46,413 nucleotides of DNA, taken from contig JABIKK010000011.1 of the NCBI GenBank assembly GCA_018655015.1, positions 65,323-111,735 on the forward strand. The letters are read 5' to 3'. Every line of letters begins with the position of its first letter. Position 1 is the first letter of the stretch. This document shows, piece by piece, positions 25,016-33,453 of the stretch. A program made the translations under genes and the position numbers. Source of the stretch: Candidatus Woesearchaeota archaeon. GTDB taxonomy: Archaea > Nanobdellota > Nanobdellia > SCGC-AAA011-G17 > UBA489. Below the pieces are notes generated by a model. The model worked only from the letters and a program-made list of their open reading frames with translations, ran no database searches and was not told the DNA's origin.

Positions 25016-25585
25016 ATGGCGGAAAATAAGTCTTTTGAAAAAATAATTGGTAAGGGTAAAAGAGGAATAGTTAGACTTGGAGAGTATCGCGGAAAGAGGT
25101 GTGCAGTTAAAATTCCTAACCCTAAAAGTGATGCAATTAATAGACTGGAAACTGAAAGTTACTGGTTGAAATTGTTGAATGAACGAGGAATTGGTCCTAA
25201 GCTGTATTCTTCAGATGAAAATTCTATTTCCATGGAATATTTAGATGGTATGCATTTATGTGATTACTTAATTGAAGGTTCTAAGATTGAATCCGTGTTA
25301 AGAGAAATATTAAAACAGTGTCGAGTCATGGATAAGTTAAAAGTCAATAAGTTTGAGATGCATAGAATTACTAAGAATGTTATTGTTGTTAAAGATAAAC
25401 CTGTGTTAATTGATTTTGAGAGATGTAAGAGAGTTTTGGTTCCAAAGAATGTTACTCAATTTGCACAGTTTTTGTTGAAGAGGGGACTTTGTAAAGATGG
25501 TACTAAATTAGTTAAAAGTTTACAAAATTATAAGAAAGATATGAGTGAAGCTAATTATAAGAAATTATTTCTTTTGTTTTTTTGA
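25016..25585 (+). CDS. Small Ser/Thr kinase-like protein (COG2112-type)
   Basis: This 189-aa protein has a glycine loop 'IIGKGKRGIVRLG' (10-22), ATP-lysine in 'CAVKIP' (K32) and the hinge 'SMEYLDGMHLCDYLI'. Its catalytic loop is 'EMHRITKNVIV' (114-124), and 'VLIDFER' (D133) stands in place of DFG. The canonical HRD aspartate is absent, as I recall for archaeal COG2112 predicted kinases. Activity and substrate are unknown. The 3' end overlaps the convergent primase gene by 21 bp. Confidence 0.75.
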   Translation: MAENKSFEKIIGKGKRGIVRLGEYRGKRCAVKIPNPKSDAINRLETESYWLKLLNERGIGPKLYSSDENSISMEYLDGMHLCDYLIEGSKIESVLREILKQCRVMDKLKVNKFEMHRITKNVIVVKDKPVLIDFERCKRVLVPKNVTQFAQFLLKRGLCKDGTKLVKSLQNYKKDMSEANYKKLFLLFF

Positions 25586-26974
25586 TGGTTTTTTCTTTGG
25601 AGTCTTCTTTACTACTTTCTTCTTTGTTTTTCTTCTTTTTTTGTTTTGTTTTTCAAGCCACATTCTCTTAGTAGTATATTGCAAGGGATTCTTTATTTTT
25701 TGGCAGAAATTGTCTGGCTTGCAAACTCTCAAAGAAGAGTAGTATGCATCATTCTTGCAATTTGGAGGCATTAAATTTGAACTTCTCATTAAAGAATTTA
25801 GTTGAGATATTACGTATCCTTCCCTTAAGGGCTCGTAATTCTTTTTATTCCAATCATCTATTTTCTCCTTAATTGCTGCTTGTGAAAAATTAAGTCCTTT
25901 AAAAAAATTCATTAATATGAAAAGGGATCTCTTTCTTCCATCTTCTGCAGTACCATTTAGGAGTGCTTTAATGCAAGGGGGGAAATATTCATCTTTTACG
26001 AGGGTGTTGTCTATATCTTCTGGTTTGAATTCTTTCTTTTTTGATTCCTCTCCGAAGTAATCTTTCCCTTCTACGACAATTGTGGATTTTTTTCCTTCTA
26101 TGAATTGTCCTCTAGATTTATCAAAGGCCTGTATGATTAATGTTCTTGCTTCATCTTTTTCTGGTTTTTTTAGAAATTTAATATCTGTTTTTACATTTTC
26201 AAACTTTGCATCCCTTAGTTTAAACTCTCTTATTTTTTCTGGATCAATTGGAACGCTGACTAACCAAGACTTTTCATTAATTGAATAAACTGAGCGGAAT
26301 AAATGTCTTGATGAGATCAATATTGTGTCAATATCTACAATTGAGAAAGGATTGAATTTTCCATTAGAGTCAGTTATTTCTTCAATTGGCTTTTTTGTTA
26401 GTTTTACTATATCTTCTAATTTTTGATCTTTTAAAATCATTTCAGAAAGCTTTTCATAGATCTTTTCTCCTAAAAAGTCTGCAATCATTCTTGGACCTTC
26501 GGGAAACATAGTTTCAATGGGCTTTCCATCAATTTCTTTTGGAAATGCTCCAAAGGGAATTATTATATGGAATCCTTTTCTTCCAGAGAATTTAATCCCG
26601 AATGATTTTAGTCCATAAAGTTTTAATGCTTCGATTAGTAAGTAAGCAGTTATTTGGGAGTATTCTACGTAAGAAGAATCAATGTCTAAAACACAGTCCC
26701 ATCCAATTCTTATTTGGTCTAATTCTTTTCTTGACATACCAGTTCTTATTTCTAAAGGATTGGACCATCTTTCTTCTGAAACATGGAATGAAGTAATTCC
26801 TTTTCTTGCTAGTTCGAAAACATCGGATTTGTATTGTAGAATATCGGGACGCTTACCGAATGCTTTCATATTATAAGAACCTGTAACTTCTCTGTCTTCT
26901 GCAAGTTCTATAATAGCTTCTTGAATATCCGTTCTTGCATAGAATCTTAGAAGTGCATCGAAGTCTTGAGCCAT
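25565..26974 (-). CDS. priS: Fused DNA primase PriS-PriL
   Basis: This 469-aa protein joins two subunits. Residues 1-300 are the catalytic PriS, with the 'CVLDIDSS' acidic pair (D97, D99), 'FSGRKGFHIIIP' (129-140), a third Asp near 214-216 and 'SSRHLFRSVYS'. Residues 325-433 resemble the PriL C-terminal Fe-S domain, with four cysteines at 334 ('PPCIKALL'), 406 ('PPNC'), 418 and 424, ending 'NPLQY'. A lysine-rich tail follows. Primases lay down RNA/DNA primers at replication forks. PriS-PriL fusion is known from Nanoarchaeum equitans. A TATA lies about 25 nt upstream. Confidence 0.88.
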   Translation of the reverse strand: MAQDFDALLRFYARTDIQEAIIELAEDREVTGSYNMKAFGKRPDILQYKSDVFELARKGITSFHVSEERWSNPLEIRTGMSRKELDQIRIGWDCVLDIDSSYVEYSQITAYLLIEALKLYGLKSFGIKFSGRKGFHIIIPFGAFPKEIDGKPIETMFPEGPRMIADFLGEKIYEKLSEMILKDQKLEDIVKLTKKPIEEITDSNGKFNPFSIVDIDTILISSRHLFRSVYSINEKSWLVSVPIDPEKIREFKLRDAKFENVKTDIKFLKKPEKDEARTLIIQAFDKSRGQFIEGKKSTIVVEGKDYFGEESKKKEFKPEDIDNTLVKDEYFPPCIKALLNGTAEDGRKRSLFILMNFFKGLNFSQAAIKEKIDDWNKKNYEPLREGYVISQLNSLMRSSNLMPPNCKNDAYYSSLRVCKPDNFCQKIKNPLQYTTKRMWLEKQNKKRRKTKKKVVKKTPKKKPSKKQKK

Positions 26975-27030
26975 GGAGATAAGACTCTAAGGCGGTTTAA
27001 ATAGATTATGCGTTTAGAATTGAAATGCTT

Positions 27031-27471
27031 TTAATGCTTGCAGTTTGGACCGTGGACGTGGTCTTTTTGAGATAAACTTGCTAATTCTGCGCTTAGTTCA
27101 TTCCCTTTTTGAAGTCCATCACTTATTTCTTTTTCTAGTTTTGAGATAATGTCTTTTAGTTCAGACATTTGTTTATCGATCAATTTCTTTGAATCTTCTA
27201 TTGAACGTTCAATTGCAATATTTGATCCGATGTTAACTAAGACGTTTTTTGTGTCTTTTACTTCTGATTTTATGAATACTCCTGAACCTAGTGGAGAATA
27301 CATTGGACTATTATTTTCTGATTTTTTTAATCCGTCTAAGCTTTCTTGAAGAGCTAAGAATTCATTCATTTGGTTTTCAATTGTAGCCTTTCTCTGGTTA
27401 AGTTGTGCTAGAGATTGCTCTAACATTTGAAATTCCATGTATTTTTCCTTTAGCTTATTTTCGTCTGACAT
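27031..27471 (-). CDS. pfdA: Prefoldin alpha subunit with His/Cys tail
   Basis: This 146-aa protein has two coiled-coil helices (about 5-50 and 95-135) around a double beta-hairpin ('SPMYSPLGSGVFIKSEVKDT', 'KNVLVNIGSNIAIER'), the prefoldin alpha pattern. It pairs with the beta subunit at 4308-4655. The C-terminus adds 'DHVHGPNCKH', three His and one Cys in a cluster that could bind metal; ordinary prefoldin alpha lacks this. It follows eL14 by 7 nt. Confidence 0.88.
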   Translation of the reverse strand: MSDENKLKEKYMEFQMLEQSLAQLNQRKATIENQMNEFLALQESLDGLKKSENNSPMYSPLGSGVFIKSEVKDTKNVLVNIGSNIAIERSIEDSKKLIDKQMSELKDIISKLEKEISDGLQKGNELSAELASLSQKDHVHGPNCKH

Positions 27472-27478
27472 CTTAGAA

Positions 27479-27874
27479 TTATTTCTTAGTTACTTTTTTA
27501 ACAACTTTCTTTACTTTTTTAACTTCTTTTGGTTTTACTTCTTTCACAGTTTTGGTTGCTTTTGGTTTTACTTCTTTCTTTTGTTTTAAAGATGATTTTC
27601 TAACTTTCTTTAATCTATCTTTTGCTTTCTTTGGTTTTGTTTCCTTTAAAATTATTTTTATTTTTTTGAATGCGGCTGCAACATCTTTATGTGATGCACC
27701 TTTCTTTATTGCTAACATAACTTCTGTTGGCTCTAAGTGTGAAATTGAACATTTTCTTCTTCTAGTCTGTCCATCAATTAATACAAATTTAGCATCTATA
27801 TTTTCAACTACAACTGCTCTTTGACCTGCATCTCTTCCAGATGTCTTGTAACATAATCTTCCAACTTCAAGCAT
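27479..27874 (-). CDS. rpl14e: Ribosomal protein eL14 with Lys-rich tail
   Basis: This 131-aa protein has the eL14 KOW-type domain in residues 1-60 ('MLEVGRLCYKTSGRDAGQRA', 'FVLIDGQTRRRKCSISHLEP'). A long Lys/Val/Pro repeat tail ('KPKATKTVKEVKPKEVKKV') follows. Archaeal eL14 is usually 75-100 aa, so about 50 residues are extra. It overlaps the eL34 end by 8 nt. Confidence 0.92.
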   Translation of the reverse strand: MLEVGRLCYKTSGRDAGQRAVVVENIDAKFVLIDGQTRRRKCSISHLEPTEVMLAIKKGASHKDVAAAFKKIKIILKETKPKKAKDRLKKVRKSSLKQKKEVKPKATKTVKEVKPKEVKKVKKVVKKVTKK

Positions 27875-28142
27875 TTTCTTCCCTCGCTTTTTTTATGAAC
27901 ATTGCTTTTGTTACGCTTGGATTTAAAACTCCGCCATATGGCCTATTTGGAGCTCTTTTTGATTTTTCTACTCTGTTTACTGCTGAGCTTCTAACCATTG
28001 GAACACCTTGTAGAGGTTTCCCTGTTACTGCGCATCTTAATCTAGATCTTTTTTTACCTGAAACTTTGGTCTTTAATCTTCCGCCTGGAAGCCTCTGGAC
28101 GTTCTTTCTTAGAGATTTAGATTGTAGTGATCTTCCTGTCAT
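27867..28142 (-). CDS. rpl34e: Ribosomal protein eL34
   Basis: This 91-aa basic protein starts 'MTGRSLQSKSLRKNVQRLPG', with 'CAVTGKPLQGVP' and 'RPYGGVLNPSVTKAMFIKKA', all eL34 signatures. The open frame extends upstream, but the ATG at 28142 gives the correct family N-terminus. A TATA-like TTTTAAATAA lies about 25 nt before it (near 28165-28174). In most archaea adk and cmk flank this gene; neither is here. Confidence 0.95.
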   Translation of the reverse strand: MTGRSLQSKSLRKNVQRLPGGRLKTKVSGKKRSRLRCAVTGKPLQGVPMVRSSAVNRVEKSKRAPNRPYGGVLNPSVTKAMFIKKAREENA

Positions 28143-28218
28143 TGTAATGGTTATTCCTAGAATTTTATTTAAAAGGTTTTTGGGTAGGATAATGGCTGTC
28201 TTTAAACAGTATATAGAC

Positions 28219-28722
28219 TTATTTGGGCATATTCTCTGGGATCCTTGTATAAAGTCTAATTTCTGAAGGTGCCCATGCAAACTCGTGGCCAGTGTCTAGC
28301 ATTCTTGAGAATAAAAAGGGCTCTGTGTTCATCCAAGGTTCGGCAACCTTACGAGATGAATGATTTGGATTTTTTAAAGGGTTTACTAGTTCCCACGGTG
28401 ACCGAGTAGCAAAAGTGTATGGCTCTTTTCCAACGGGATGTTCTTGGGAGAGTGAATTTAAATTTAATTCGAAAAATGAATATGTTCTTTGTTGATTTGC
28501 CGCACCAAGAGGAATATCTTTTAATTTTAGTCTAATATCTCCATATTCTATCTGAGTGTGATCTGGATTACCACCAAGTGTATGTTCATATGATACCGCC
28601 CCTTGGAAAATTACTTCTGGATCTGCAAGTCCATTTGAGCTAAACTCCTCCATAACTCCTGCTCTTCCTAATCTTAATGTCCTTTCTAGGTCTTGTAAAT
28701 TAAAAACTCTGATTTCAGTCAT
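28219..28722 (-). CDS. Unknown protein, paralogue B of tandem pair
   Basis: I do not recognise this 167-aa protein. It appears beta-rich, with no signal peptide, membrane segment or cysteine. It lines up with its upstream neighbour (28719-29246). Both begin with a short helical segment, then a strand 'VIFQGAVSYEH' (neighbour 'ISFMGTFIHRR'), 'GDIRLKLKDI' (neighbour 'GELDLTFMGDY'), 'EPFLFSRML' (neighbour 'APFVWAHVI') and a shared end 'EIRLYTRIPENM' (neighbour 'EIRIYTEIPDGI'). The two probably arose by tandem duplication. ATGA overlap couples their translation. Confidence 0.6.
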   Translation of the reverse strand: MTEIRVFNLQDLERTLRLGRAGVMEEFSSNGLADPEVIFQGAVSYEHTLGGNPDHTQIEYGDIRLKLKDIPLGAANQQRTYSFFELNLNSLSQEHPVGKEPYTFATRSPWELVNPLKNPNHSSRKVAEPWMNTEPFLFSRMLDTGHEFAWAPSEIRLYTRIPENMPK

Positions 28723-29246
28723 TGTATTCCGTCAGGTATCTCCGTATAAATTCTTATCTCGCCAGCATTTGCAAAATATTTCCCATCATTAGTGCTTGTT
28801 CTACTTTCTAACGGCATCACTCTTTCTATAACGTGTGCCCAAACGAAAGGTGCGCTCTCAAATCCATCGTCACTAGGTACAAATAAAGATGAAGCTATTT
28901 GATCCCCTGCATCACAATGGTATAATTTCCAATGCTTTTTTAGGAAGAATCTATGACTAAATTTTCCTGCAGGTGTTAAATTTCCAGATATTTCTTGATG
29001 ATAAGGCTTGTCCGTTAATTGATTAGGATCATAATCTCCCATGAAAGTTAGATCTAATTCTCCAGATGTTTTAAAGCTAGTGCTCAAAATATTGTCTCCA
29101 AGAGATTGTGCAGTCCTACCATTACTAATAACAGGCGACCTTCTATGAATAAATGTTCCCATGAAACTTATTGTCTCGCCACGCTTATGGGAGAGACCTA
29201 ATTCATTTGCTAGTGTTCCGATATCTGTAATGTGATTTGTTACCAT
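28719..29246 (-). CDS. Unknown protein, paralogue A of tandem pair
   Basis: This 175-aa protein of unknown function is first in a two-gene unit. It is predicted soluble and beta-rich, with one cysteine ('LYHCDAGDQ'). It has its own TATA-like TTTAAATC near 29266-29275, about 20-29 nt before the ATG, so it is transcribed separately from the SecY/DUF106 operon upstream. The pair sits where many archaea carry adk or cmk, but shows no P-loop (GxxxxGK[ST]), so it is not a replacement kinase by sequence. Confidence 0.6.
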   Translation of the reverse strand: MVTNHITDIGTLANELGLSHKRGETISFMGTFIHRRSPVISNGRTAQSLGDNILSTSFKTSGELDLTFMGDYDPNQLTDKPYHQEISGNLTPAGKFSHRFFLKKHWKLYHCDAGDQIASSLFVPSDDGFESAPFVWAHVIERVMPLESRTSTNDGKYFANAGEIRIYTEIPDGIQ

Positions 29247-29305
29247 AGAAAAGAAAATTATTAATTGATTTAAAAAATCATACCACTCAGAATTAGAGAC
29301 GAAAA

Positions 29306-29773
29306 TTAATGTATTTTCATGATCTTTCTAATAACTATACTGAAGATTATTGCTGAAAAGAAATAAGTTCCCAACCATCCAAGACCAGTTCCAAACATTG
29401 GCACGTTTGCAGACCAAGAAATAATATCTCCTGCTTCAGCGAAGGTTGATCTTAACCATCCAAAAATAATGATTAATGGAATAAATGTAATTAATGTTGG
29501 CTTCATACTATGTTTCATATAAATTAAATTTTTAGCCATAGCTTCTTTTTGAACTTTTAAGAATCTTTCAGGATTATCTTTAAGAGTTTTCATCTCTTTT
29601 TGTAATGATTTTAATTCGGATTTTAATTCTTTCATCACTTCTTGATCTGTAAATAGTTTGTAGAATATATTGATAAATATTGTAAGTAATAATGAAATTA
29701 GAATAACTCCCCATGCATCGCCAAACCGCATTAGCGGTGCAAATAACCAATCGAATAAACTTTCTAACACCAT
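29306..29773 (-). CDS. DUF106 membrane insertase (EMC3/Oxa1-like)
   Basis: This 155-aa protein has three hydrophobic segments (about 20-40, 95-110, 130-150). Between the first two is a charged coiled-coil hairpin ('KELKSELKSLQKEMKTLKD'). That is the layout of archaeal DUF106 proteins, relatives of EMC3, TMCO1 and YidC/Oxa1, which insert membrane proteins. It lies 1 nt after secY, its usual archaeal neighbour, and ends the ribosomal superoperon here. Confidence 0.88.
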   Translation of the reverse strand: MVLESLFDWLFAPLMRFGDAWGVILISLLLTIFINIFYKLFTDQEVMKELKSELKSLQKEMKTLKDNPERFLKVQKEAMAKNLIYMKHSMKPTLITFIPLIIIFGWLRSTFAEAGDIISWSANVPMFGTGLGWLGTYFFSAIIFSIVIRKIMKIH

Positions 29774-29774
29774 C

Positions 29775-31181
29775 TTATTTTTCCATCATTTTTCTTAATG
29801 CTGGATGCATATCCATCATATGTTGTTGTGCAACTTCTTCATATAACTTGTAAATGATCATAACTGCCAACAATATACCTGTACCGTTTGCAAGAGCGCC
29901 CATTAAGTCTGCCGATGCGGCCAGCACTCCTATTGCAATACCACCAAGTATTGTTAATGAAGGAATATACCTATTTAAGATTGCCTCAAGTACTCTTGGG
30001 TCTCTTCTAAATCCTGGGATTTGTAATCCAGAAGACATCATTTGCTTTGCTTGTGCTGCAGCATCCATTCCTGAAGTTTGTACCCAGAAAATGGAGAAAA
30101 TTACTGCTCCGCCAACCATTAGCAATATGTAAACTGCTGCATGTGCAAAGTCTATGGCACTAATTGAACTAGTGATGAGACCCTGTACAAGATTTGGGGG
30201 GAACACCCATAGGACAAAACCTGATGCAGGCGTGTTTCCAACAAAGGTACCTAATATAGGCTTACCCCAGTTTTCTAACAATCTCGCCCATAATTGAATA
30301 TTTGCAAGTAATGCTGCTGTTAAGATAACTGGAATATTTGAAGTGTATAGGAATTTTAATGGCCAACGTATTCCATGTCCCCTTACACGTCCGAAAGATA
30401 GAGGTATCTCTATTTTCATTGCTTGTGCGTAAACTGAAAATGCAAATACAAAGATTGTTGCAAGTATTGCGGCCAATGCAAGTCCCGCACCTAATGGATT
30501 TCTATTCATCAATGATTGGAAGAATACCCATACTTGCCCAATCGGAGCTTGACCTGAACCAAATGCCCATGTCCCAACACTGTTTAGTGGAGAGAATGCT
30601 CTTACAAAGATTGAACTTGATACTCCTGCTGCAATGAATAAGGATACACCTGAACCAAATCCGTATTTGTTAATAACCTGATCCATGTATAGAACCATCA
30701 TTCCACCTAAAATTAGTTGGAAAACTAACATTAGTTGCATCATAGGATATGCTGAGGTTCCTAGTAAGTCTGCAGCTGGTGCTAAACCGCCCAAGAATAC
30801 GTAAATGAATGCTTCGAATACAATGAAGAAGATAGTCATTACCTTTTGTAAACCTTGGAAAAAAGATTTACCTTCGGGAGTCGTGGTATCTATTTTTAGT
30901 ATACCTGAACCAGTTAATAATTGAAGTACGATGGATGCTGTTACGATTGGTCCGATACCTAGGGACATAATTGAACCGAAACTAGCTCCTAAAATAATGG
31001 ATAATGATTCGAATTGAGATAATGCATTTTGTCCTAACCCATATAATGGAATAACTGAAAGAACGAAGAATGCAACTAGAATTAAGAGTGTCCACTTAAG
31101 CTTAGTCTTAAACCCAAGTCTCTTTTCGGAAGGACCTCGAACTTCAGGGAGTATGTTTGCTACTTTTTCAAAAAAACCCAT
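29775..31181 (-). CDS. secY: Preprotein translocase subunit SecY
   Basis: This 468-aa, ten-helix membrane protein forms the Sec channel. Recognisable parts are the plug region ('IPLYGLGQNALSQFESLSII'), 'SLGIGPIVTASIVLQLLTG' (helix 2) and the cytoplasmic loop 'PLSFGRVRGHGIRWPLKFLY'. The C-terminal 'GIAIGVLAASADLMGALANG' is followed by a short tail. Partner SecE is at 2360-2545. Position after uL15 is conserved. Confidence 0.97.
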   Translation of the reverse strand: MGFFEKVANILPEVRGPSEKRLGFKTKLKWTLLILVAFFVLSVIPLYGLGQNALSQFESLSIILGASFGSIMSLGIGPIVTASIVLQLLTGSGILKIDTTTPEGKSFFQGLQKVMTIFFIVFEAFIYVFLGGLAPAADLLGTSAYPMMQLMLVFQLILGGMMVLYMDQVINKYGFGSGVSLFIAAGVSSSIFVRAFSPLNSVGTWAFGSGQAPIGQVWVFFQSLMNRNPLGAGLALAAILATIFVFAFSVYAQAMKIEIPLSFGRVRGHGIRWPLKFLYTSNIPVILTAALLANIQLWARLLENWGKPILGTFVGNTPASGFVLWVFPPNLVQGLITSSISAIDFAHAAVYILLMVGGAVIFSIFWVQTSGMDAAAQAKQMMSSGLQIPGFRRDPRVLEAILNRYIPSLTILGGIAIGVLAASADLMGALANGTGILLAVMIIYKLYEEVAQQHMMDMHPALRKMMEK

Positions 31182-31215
31182 AGTGATTCACTAATTTTTT
31201 TATTTTTAATATCTA

Positions 31216-31641
31216 CTATTGCTCTTTTGGCTCTTCTGCAGGAGATAAAATATTAATCTTTCCTCCACTTTTTTCTATTTTTGTTTTGGCCTTTTCCGAG
31301 CAAGTATCAACTGTGATTTCATATTTAATTTTTGGAGTTCCCTTCCCCAATAATTTATTGTATCCTAATTCTGCTAGGTTTACTTTTGGGGTTTCTGGCA
31401 AGTCAGAAATGTTAATTGCCTTAACTTCTACAGATGTTTTTCTGTGGAATCCTGTTTTCCCTAAATATGAAAGTCCAAATTTCTTTAGAATTGTGAATTT
31501 TCTATGGTCTGCCCTCTTACCTGTACCAGCATTACCATATCCTCCACGGTTACCTGAACCACGTCTCTTCTTATGTGATCCTCCTCCGTGAGTGTTACTG
31601 CCCCTATACTTCTTATCCTTCTTTTGCCTTTTAATAGTCAT
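31216..31641 (-). CDS. rpl15: Ribosomal protein uL15
   Basis: This 141-aa protein has a glycine/arginine-rich start ('YRGSNTHGGGSHKKRRGSG', 'GYGNAGTGKRADHRKF') and the folded end 'LGYNKLLGKGTPKIKYEI'. It binds 23S rRNA in the large subunit. Size is normal. Its start follows the uL30 stop directly, and secY follows after 34 nt. Confidence 0.95.
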   Translation of the reverse strand: MTIKRQKKDKKYRGSNTHGGGSHKKRRGSGNRGGYGNAGTGKRADHRKFTILKKFGLSYLGKTGFHRKTSVEVKAINISDLPETPKVNLAELGYNKLLGKGTPKIKYEITVDTCSEKAKTKIEKSGGKINILSPAEEPKEQ

Positions 31642-32121
31642 TTAGAGCATCCTCGTTAATAGATCATTAATCTTATTCATCCTATAACCAAGAACTCCGC
31701 CTTGAGCGAATGGAACCTTTATTCCTTTTCTTTCAAATCCTTTTCTTGGAGGGTTTAATCTAAAGAAATTCTTTAGCCCCGGTACATCTTTGAATTCTTT
31801 TTTGAATGTCATAAAATCTTTTGAAAAACTAGCAATATCTGATTTGGTTTTTGTTTTAATATACTCATCAGTTAGTGGTTTGTTTCCAGGGAGTTTTCCC
31901 CTCTTTGCAAGTAATTCTGCACAGGTTTTTTCATCAAGTTCTCCCCAAGTAGCATCGTTCTTTATTTTTTCAAGCATACCTATGAATGAAGGAGTGTTTG
32001 GAATTATTACACATGTGTTTTTGTTATACAGTCTTAACTTTTCGAAAGTAGACTTAACATCATGTTTCATTCCAGGTTTACCCTTAATCCTGATTACTGC
32101 AATTCTTTTGGTTTCTGCCAT
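31642..32121 (-). CDS. rpl30: Ribosomal protein uL30
   Basis: This 159-aa protein, the longer archaeal/eukaryotic L7-type form, starts 'KRIAVIRIKGKPGMKHDV' and has 'LRLYNKNTCVIIPNTPSFIG', the family rRNA-binding segment. The C-terminal part ('FFRLNPPRKGFERKGIKVPF') is typical of archaeal uL30. It directly abuts uL15 and lies 1 nt after uS5. Confidence 0.95.
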   Translation of the reverse strand: MAETKRIAVIRIKGKPGMKHDVKSTFEKLRLYNKNTCVIIPNTPSFIGMLEKIKNDATWGELDEKTCAELLAKRGKLPGNKPLTDEYIKTKTKSDIASFSKDFMTFKKEFKDVPGLKNFFRLNPPRKGFERKGIKVPFAQGGVLGYRMNKINDLLTRML

Positions 32122-32122
32122 C

Positions 32123-32947
32123 TTAAAGTTTTGAACCTTCCACGATACCTAATTGTTTTTTGTGTTGGTTTTGAATTTTAACTTTGGATAATTGTTTAAG
32201 CGCGTCAAAACATGCTCGGAGTAAGTTAATTTTTGTACCTACGTGTCCAGATGTTTTTGAATAAATGTCTTGTATTCCTGCCATAGCAAGTATTCTTTTA
32301 CATTCTTTTTCAATAACTAATCCTTTTCCTTGTGGTGCAGGCATTAATTTCATCTTAACTGAACCGCATTTACCTTCGACTGCGAATGGAATTGAGTTTG
32401 ATTTAGGTTCTGCTGATTCCCATGATCCTGACCCTCTTCTGATTTTGATTATGTTTAGTTTAGCTTGTCTAGTTGCTTTTTCCCTTGCAGGAACTGTTTC
32501 TCTAGCCTTCCCCATGCCAATTCCAACGTATCCATCGCCATTACCGACAACCGAGAATGCTGAAAAACTAGGTTTGTTTCCTTCCCTTGTTTTCTTTTGT
32601 GTTTGTCTCCAAATACTTTTCTTACCGCCGCCAAACTTACCTTTTGACTGACCGATTGAAAGTAGATCTGACCTTAGTGTAGGTAATAATGCCTCTGCAA
32701 TTTCAGCTTCTAAAATTGTTAAACCTTGATCCAATATTTCGTCTATATCCGTTATTTTTCCTGCCTTGACAAGTTTGCCTATCTTTGTAACAGGTCTCCA
32801 ATTCTCAACATCAAATGACCTTTCTCTTGATACTCCACGGGGCATGTTTGACTCTGCTTTGTTTGCCACTGGTGCTGCCACTGGTGCTGCTGGAGCTTTT
32901 TCAGTCGGTGCTTCTTTTGCTTTTTCCGTCGGTTTTGTTTCAGTCAT
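32123..32947 (-). CDS. rps5: Ribosomal protein uS5 with N-terminal extension
   Basis: This 274-aa protein has the uS5 double-stranded-RNA-binding domain (about 60-130, 'PSFSAFSVVGNGDGYVGIG') and the C-terminal fold ('KIRRGSGSWESAEPKSNS', 'GIQDIYSKTSGHVGTKINLL'). uS5 helps decoding accuracy at the mRNA entry site. The first 35 residues form an Ala/Pro/Glu/Lys-rich extension not normally present. It overlaps uL18 by 4 nt. Confidence 0.96.
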   Translation of the reverse strand: MTETKPTEKAKEAPTEKAPAAPVAAPVANKAESNMPRGVSRERSFDVENWRPVTKIGKLVKAGKITDIDEILDQGLTILEAEIAEALLPTLRSDLLSIGQSKGKFGGGKKSIWRQTQKKTREGNKPSFSAFSVVGNGDGYVGIGMGKARETVPAREKATRQAKLNIIKIRRGSGSWESAEPKSNSIPFAVEGKCGSVKMKLMPAPQGKGLVIEKECKRILAMAGIQDIYSKTSGHVGTKINLLRACFDALKQLSKVKIQNQHKKQLGIVEGSKL

Positions 32948-33453
32948 TTTATTATTTTGTTTTTTATTGCCTCGTAATCGTTTTTTACTTTAACATGATC
33001 TCCCTTTAATCTTTCTTCTGAAGGGAAAACAGATTTTTCATCTGAATCTGCTTTATGTGAAATCTTTATTCCTGAGTCAATCATTCCTTTTAACGCTGCA
33101 AAGATTGCTCCACCAGTATGAGGTTTTCTGATTCCTAAATCAGGAACAACTTCTGTGATCTTTAGTTTTGCTGCTTTCTTGCCTGCAAGTAACCCTGTTA
33201 AGTATGCAACGGGTATGTTTTTTAATGACCCCTTTACACCGTATGCCTTTGTTAACTCTTTTGAAGATGTAGATGAGATTATCTTATCTCCGTCGGGATT
33301 AAATTCTACGAATTGTACTATGATGTTTTTTAGAGATCTTCTTACAACTAGCCTTGGTTTACCTGATTTCAATAGGCCTAGCCTTGCTAAGTAGTCCGTT
33401 CTTCCTTCAATCTTCCTTCTGTAGGGCATTCCCCTCTTGACTAAATTTTTCAT
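32944..33453 (-). CDS. rpl18: Ribosomal protein uL18
   Basis: This 169-aa protein starts 'YRRKIEGRTDYLARLGLLKS', has 'KPRLVVRRSLKNIIVQFVEF' and the typical 'AYLTGLLAGKKA'. uL18 binds 5S rRNA. Length is a little below many archaeal members (about 190). It overlaps eL19 and uS5 by 4 nt at each side. Confidence 0.95.
   Translation of the reverse strand: MKNLVKRGMPYRRKIEGRTDYLARLGLLKSGKPRLVVRRSLKNIIVQFVEFNPDGDKIISSTSSKELTKAYGVKGSLKNIPVAYLTGLLAGKKAAKLKITEVVPDLGIRKPHTGGAIFAALKGMIDSGIKISHKADSDEKSVFPSEERLKGDHVKVKNDYEAIKNKIIK

Noticed and set aside
28719-29246. Possibility that this is a nucleotide kinase (adk/cmk)
   Set aside because: There is no GxxxxGK[ST] P-loop or lid motif in either paralogue.
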